A DNA stretch of 64,000 bases from NCBI GenBank assembly GCA_010645155.1, contig CM021319.1:3081662-3145661 (forward strand), in the 5' to 3' direction. Positions within the stretch are counted from its first letter, which is position 1; each line of letters starts with the position of its first letter. A program made the translations under genes and the position numbers. Source of the DNA: Tigriopus japonicus (lineage: Eukaryota > Arthropoda > Copepoda > Harpacticoida > Harpacticidae). The notes under the pieces are model-generated. The model saw nothing but the letters and a program-made list of their open reading frames with translations. It was not told where the DNA came from and made no database searches. This document shows positions 60,521-64,000 of the stretch, piece by piece.

Positions 60521-60760
60521 AACTCACCACGTGGGTAAACTCGCCACAGGGAAAATTAGGCACAACAGAAAAACTCGGTACATCAGAAAACTCGGTACAG
60601 ACAATTTATATAGTATTCCGTTGTGCCCAGTTTTCCTATAACTACATTTCTTGTAATAAGTTTTCTAATGTACCGAGCTTTCCGTTGTCCCGAGTTATCT
60701 GCTGTACCCAGTTTTTCCGTGTTGAGTTATCCCATATACCAAGTTATCCTGGAACCCACC
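60521..60760. repeat. Inverted array of a short ACTCGGTACA-type motif
   Basis: Motifs of about 20 bp such as CAGAAAAACTCGGTACAT and AGAAAACTCGGTACAG occur in one orientation at 60565-60600. They appear in the opposite orientation at 60670-60755 (TGTACCGAGCTTTCCGTTGT, CTGTACCCAGTTTTTCCGTG, TATACCAAGTTATCC). The block can fold back on itself. It is probably a degenerate inverted-repeat element with internal short-period repeats. Confidence 0.55.
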
Positions 60761-60802
60761 TAAACACCTATTTTATTTACATTTTTTGAAAACTTAGTCA
60801 AT

Positions 60803-60804
<2 letters not shown>

Positions 60805-60858
<54 letters not shown>
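60805..60858. repeat. (CAT)18 microsatellite
   Basis: Eighteen perfect CAT units directly abut the left terminus of the next TIR element (AATTAGGGACAGG). It is probably length-polymorphic. Confidence 0.98.
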
Positions 60859-61750
60859 AATTAGGGACAGGAAGTTTTGACGAATAAAACTGTCAAATTA
60901 AACGAAAAAAAGACCAATACAATTGCCTGATTAGACAAAAAAAGACGAATAAAATTGACCGATTAAACGAAAAAAAGACGAATAAAAGCTTCCATAAGAC
61001 GAAAAAAAAAACTTGCGTTTCAAGTATGCATCAATCAATTCCCAAAAAGGTGAATGAAACAGTTTTATAAGAAAGAAGACAAATTTAGTCCCCATACAAA
61101 CGAAAAAAGACTTAAAACTGCTCCCACAAAATAGACGAAACCGGGGAAAATCTGTCTGCTTGTGCAAAAAACGGCAAAATCTAGAAATTTTATAGAAGGA
61201 AGTAATTAATAAGCAAAAGATTTGTGATAGTGCATGTGTCAAATGAATACCAAGAGTTCAAAAATGCCCCTTTTATGGAGCGTTTTCAGTAGAGCTGAAG
61301 TCAGATTTACAGATACATTAATTTTTCTCATGGCCAGAAATCTTTTTCAACCCAATAGTTATATTTTCTCTCTGTGTTTTTTGGGCAACACTCCGAGTGT
61401 ATACGTATAAGTTAATTTGTAAGTGTGGATTGTATTTTGTTGATGCAAAACCGCAACTGACAATCAAATTGTTATTTTGCCATAAGCTTTGGCGTTGAAC
61501 TTTCTTCGAAGTTATTATTTGCTTGGAAAATTGAAACCAACGCTTAATGAGCTTAAAATCCAAGAAAATCCAAGTTTTTGGCCAATTCAACGAGAAAAGA
61601 CGATTAAAATTGCCTGATTAGGTGTAAAAAGACGAATAAAATCCAAACTAAACGAAAAAAAAAAATCGCAACGATTAAAAGTAAAAAAAGACGAAAAAAG
61701 ATGAATAAAGACGAATAAGTTTATTCGTCTAAAGTTCCTGTCCCTAATTA
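60859..61750. mobile_element. About 890-bp TIR element rich in TCGTCT/AGACGA blocks
   Basis: The left end AATTAGGGACAGGAAGTTTTGACGAATAAA is mirrored by the right end TTTATTCGTCTAAAGTTCCTGTCCCTAATTA. Subterminal regions consist of irregular repeats of ACGAAAAAAAGACGAATAAAA. The same block occurs in reverse orientation at 2958-3125 (TTCGTCTAATTTGACAGTTT.., ending CTTCCTGTCTCC). No transposase is present. Dense subterminal repeats like these are typical transposase-binding arrays in non-autonomous DNA elements (inference). Confidence 0.75.
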
Positions 61751-61779
61751 TCATCCTCCTATTCTTTGCTTCTCTTCAG

Positions 61780-62570
61780 AAGCTTAGTATAAAACCCAGT
61801 ATTTCTTCATACGATGATGGTACGAAATTAATTTGTGGATGGAATGGTCAGGACTCAAAATATAAAAGACGTTATGCTATTGAGCAAGTCTCTTCTATGA
61901 AGGATTTTGGTGTTGCCATCCAAGATGATCAGCATATCAAGTTGAAAGTTTCCAACGTGTGGCTGGACTTTCAAATCCAGAGAAGTGTTACAATGCCAAC
62001 TCTGTATAAGTCGATTGTTCAGCCGCATCTTCTATATGCCCCACCCATTTGGGCTCTAATGAGTTCGGCAGGTTTGCAAAAGGTCGAGTACAGTATAATA
62101 TTCTTGTCAATATATGCAAGGTCTCATTTGCAGAAGAACGTAATTGAATTGTTCCTACTGGAAATCTTTATTCTCATTGCTAGCCTCCCACTCCATGATT
62201 CCAGTGCTTCTTGGCTGTAGCGACCGTGGATGTTTTACTTGTGCTCTGAGGGCACCTTCAAATCCAAAGGAATCTAGGCTAGTTCGTTCAATGAAGTCCT
62301 CCTCTCTTCTTTATCGGGCTCCTTCATCGTTCAATTTGTTGCCTATTTGTCTTCGTCGGGAATATGTAGGAGCTGATCCTCTAACAGCATTTAAGGCAGG
62401 ATTGGACAAATTTTTAAATACTATTCCCGATCAACCCACTATTCAAGGGTTGTCCAGATCTGCTAACAGTAACTCATTGGTAGATCAAATTTCATATAAA
62501 CATTAATTTTTGAAACTATATTAATGATTCACTTTCTTTACAGAGAATCCCATTCCTTGTAGCGGTATTG
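61780..62570 (+). mobile_element. Decayed CR1/Jockey-like LINE, reverse-transcriptase C-terminus and 3' end
   Basis: Frames at 61897-62220 and 62144-62506 together show the usual C-terminal order. First come MKDFGVAIQDD and LYKSIVQPHLLYAPPIW. Then, after a frameshift, FNLLPICLRREYVG, FKAGLDKFLNTIPDQP and SNSLVDQISY. These blocks are typical of CR1/Jockey-type reverse transcriptases of arthropods. There are internal deletions around the YKSIVQP block and a frame change near 62200. The 3' end is CCCATTCCTTGTAGCGGTATTGAAAAA. The element is inactive. Confidence 0.8.
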
Positions 62571-62859
62571 AAAAATCCGCCCCCCCCTCAATAAAAAAAA
62601 GAACCACACAGTAGGACTTTTGGACCTGAAAAAGGCATTCGACATATTTTGTCGAATATATATTTCATTTTTCATTAACATAGTAAGTGGTATGTTAAGC
62701 GTGTGCCAAAGTGTGCTTGTAGCATTGACTTCAAGTCAACTTCAAGTAAACCTTCTCACTATTTGACCTTAACATGAGGTTTGATCAACGAAAAGCGTGA
62801 CTGGAAGCATGCTAAGAGGGAAGTTCTCCGGCGTCAGTTGAAGCTTTCCCATTTGAACA

Positions 62860-63015
62860 CTTCAACACCGATAGAACCAATCCCAAGCGAACTTTGATTC
62901 AGTGTTTCTTCGAACTCGTTGGTGGATCAAATTTCGTGTAAATGCTAATTGTATTGATTAGATTTAATTCATTTGTTTCCAGGGAAATCGCATTCCCTGT
63001 AGTGGTAGCAAAAAC
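62860..63015 (+). mobile_element. Second LINE 3'-end copy
   Basis: It reads AACTCGTTGGTGGATCAAATTTCGTGTAAATGCTAATT and then GGAAATCGCATTCCCTGTAGTGGTAGCAAAAACA. This corresponds to AACTCATTGGTAGATCAAATTTCATATAAACATTAATT and the tail of the LINE 0.4 kb upstream. The encoded end is NSLVDQISCKC. It is 5'-truncated and moderately diverged. Confidence 0.7.
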
Positions 63016-63477
63016 ATTTTAAGAGTTTACTTCGATACATAATTGATTGAAAATATGTTGAATATTGTATGTTGGAATGCAAAAATGATATTTCTTAGAA
63101 TTTTAATGAGATCAAAAATCTATATTATTTGCCAGGGAATTTGAGTTTTCACGTCCGTGTCAGACAGGGTGTGGAAGGGCTTTTTCTTTTCCACCCCACT
63201 AACTTTAAAAATCTTGCCAAACTAATTAAAGCGTGTTGAATCCAAACACAGTGTTTTCAGGCTTTGGTTTTTTCCTATCGATGTTTTCAATCAAACTTTT
63301 TACTAAACACAATCACTTCAGAGCAGAAGAAAAAAGACAGCGCATTTCGGATTTGCTCTGCGCCAGAACTGAACACAAGAAAACTTAGGAAATTTTGAGA
63401 TCAACCAAAAAAACGAACGCAATGAAAAAATGTCAATGGTCAGATCATTCAATTTCAATTACTTTTAATCTTCAGCT

Positions 63478-63906
63478 ACGGTCCTCGGTATCGGCCCTAA
63501 CTAACTTCCGATCTGGGAGGCGACTCATCTGCAGCACTAGATAAACCACAAATACCCCTCTCCGTGACAACAGATCGTGGTGGCTCAGAGCTAGCAGTCG
63601 TGCTTACTAAATAATGAGTTGTGGTTCGCGCCTCCACGAGGGTTTTTGTTTCAAACGTTTTTCAGTAACTGTTCTTTGTTTTTCTATATTTTTAGGTATG
63701 TTTAGGTTAGGTTAGGTTAGGCTTAGGTAGGGTAGGTTAGGGTAGGGTAGGGTAGGTTAGGTTAGGTTAGGTTAGGTTAGGTTTAAGTTTAAGTTTAGTT
63801 CAGATAATCTTTGCTCCTCCTGTCAATATTTTGTCCATATCTATGACGGTATGACTCATCTCCCAGATCGGAAGACATTCAGGGGCCATACGGTACTCGG
63901 CCTCTT
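63478..63906. mobile_element. About 430-bp inverted-repeat element enclosing a TTAGG array
   Basis: Left GGTCCTCGGTATCGGCCCTA..ACTTCCGATCTGGGAGGCGACTCAT is mirrored by right ATGACTCATCTCCCAGATCGGAAGAC..AGGGGCCATACGGTACTCGGCCTC. The arms are about 50 bp and moderately diverged. The interior includes the telomere-like repeat at 63711-63783 and no coding sequence. Confidence 0.65.
63692..63783 (+). repeat. Interstitial (TTAGG)n telomere-type repeat
   Basis: The stretch TTTAGGTTAGGTTAGGTTAGG.. (main run 63711-63783) contains mostly TTAGG pentamers. Variants GTAGGG and TTAGGG lie in the middle, and a degenerate TTTAAG stretch follows. TTAGG is the ancestral arthropod telomere unit. The array is short and lies inside an inverted-repeat element, so it is interstitial and not a chromosome end. 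Confidence 0.9.
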
Positions 63907-63922
63907 TTTCTTGGCTTGTTTT

Positions 63923-64000
63923 GGGGAAGAGTTGGTGTAGTGGTCAGCGCAGCTCCCTGGCAAGAGGAAAGTCCCTGGTTCTAATCTCTCCCTCACTTTT
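63923..64000 (+). mobile_element. tRNA-like SINE head (copy 4), cut by window edge
   Basis: GGGGAAGAGTTGGTGTAGTGGTCAGCGCAG is an A-box-like head followed by the B-box-like GGTTCTAATCT (63978-63988). It aligns with the heads of the SINEs at 13913 and 15371. The body would lie beyond the window, so whether it is full length is unknown. Confidence 0.6.

Noticed and set aside
63692..63783. TTAGG run as a true chromosome end
   Set aside because: The array is short, contains variants and is followed by unique sequence, an inverted arm and a SINE.
63505..63872. CTTCCGATCT and AGATCGGAAG, which resemble the end of a sequencing adapter
   Set aside because: Only 10 bp match, and the sequence on both sides continues as an inverted genomic repeat, so it is not residual adapter.
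1..64000. CRISPR arrays, operons or bacterial-type gene order
   Set aside because: No regularly spaced direct repeats with unique spacers were seen; introns and metazoan gene families show the DNA is eukaryotic.

Overview
This is eukaryotic nuclear DNA, most likely from an arthropod and probably a small-genome crustacean such as a copepod. The genes are intron-rich with GT-AG splicing. They include a Klingon/Wrapper-type neural adhesion protein and a tandem cluster of pickpocket-like DEG/ENaC channels. An interstitial (TTAGG)n array, the ancestral arthropod telomere motif, lies near the right edge. The species is an inference; nothing in the window proves it. There is one assembly gap of about 127 N.

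Layout. 1-6.7 kb is repeat-dominated: a nested array of a 314-bp inverted-repeat element, two larger foldback or TIR elements, and a possible hAT-like relic. 7.0-11.15 kb (+) holds a homologue of human C1orf198 (DUF4706 family). Converging on it from 13.57 to 11.47 kb (-) is a complete four-exon GPATCH11 homologue, with only about 320 bp between the two stop codons. 13.9-16.3 kb carries two tRNA-derived SINEs, a LINE fragment and a foldback element. 16.76-34.6 kb (-) is a large gene with ten recognised coding exons. It encodes three Ig domains, one fibronectin III domain with a serine-rich insertion, and a hydrophobic C-terminus; its signal-peptide exon(s) lie further upstream and were not found. 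34.6-43 kb has no convincing gene.

44.55-56.50 kb (+) contains three tandem, paralogous, unusually compact (372-393 aa) DEG/ENaC channel genes. All three have the same 3-exon, phase-0 structure: exon 1 is TM1, exon 2 is most of the ectodomain, and exon 3 is the end of the ectodomain plus TM2 with the GxS filter. Their introns hold a palindrome and a 32-bp minisatellite. In the third gene the second intron is only 66 bp, in frame and stop-free. 56.5-64 kb is gene-poor: an (ATC)18 microsatellite, a TIR element rich in TCGTCT, decayed CR1/Jockey-like LINE 3' ends, the TTAGG-bearing inverted-repeat element, and a SINE cut by the window edge.

The genes are unrelated housekeeping or neural loci and do not form a pathway. 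The channel cluster is the coherent functional unit, a recent local expansion. The repeat landscape is a second theme: about ten distinct small inverted-repeat families, one SINE family and one LINE family, several with more than one copy here. All exon boundaries were derived by eye from frame, phase and splice consensus.
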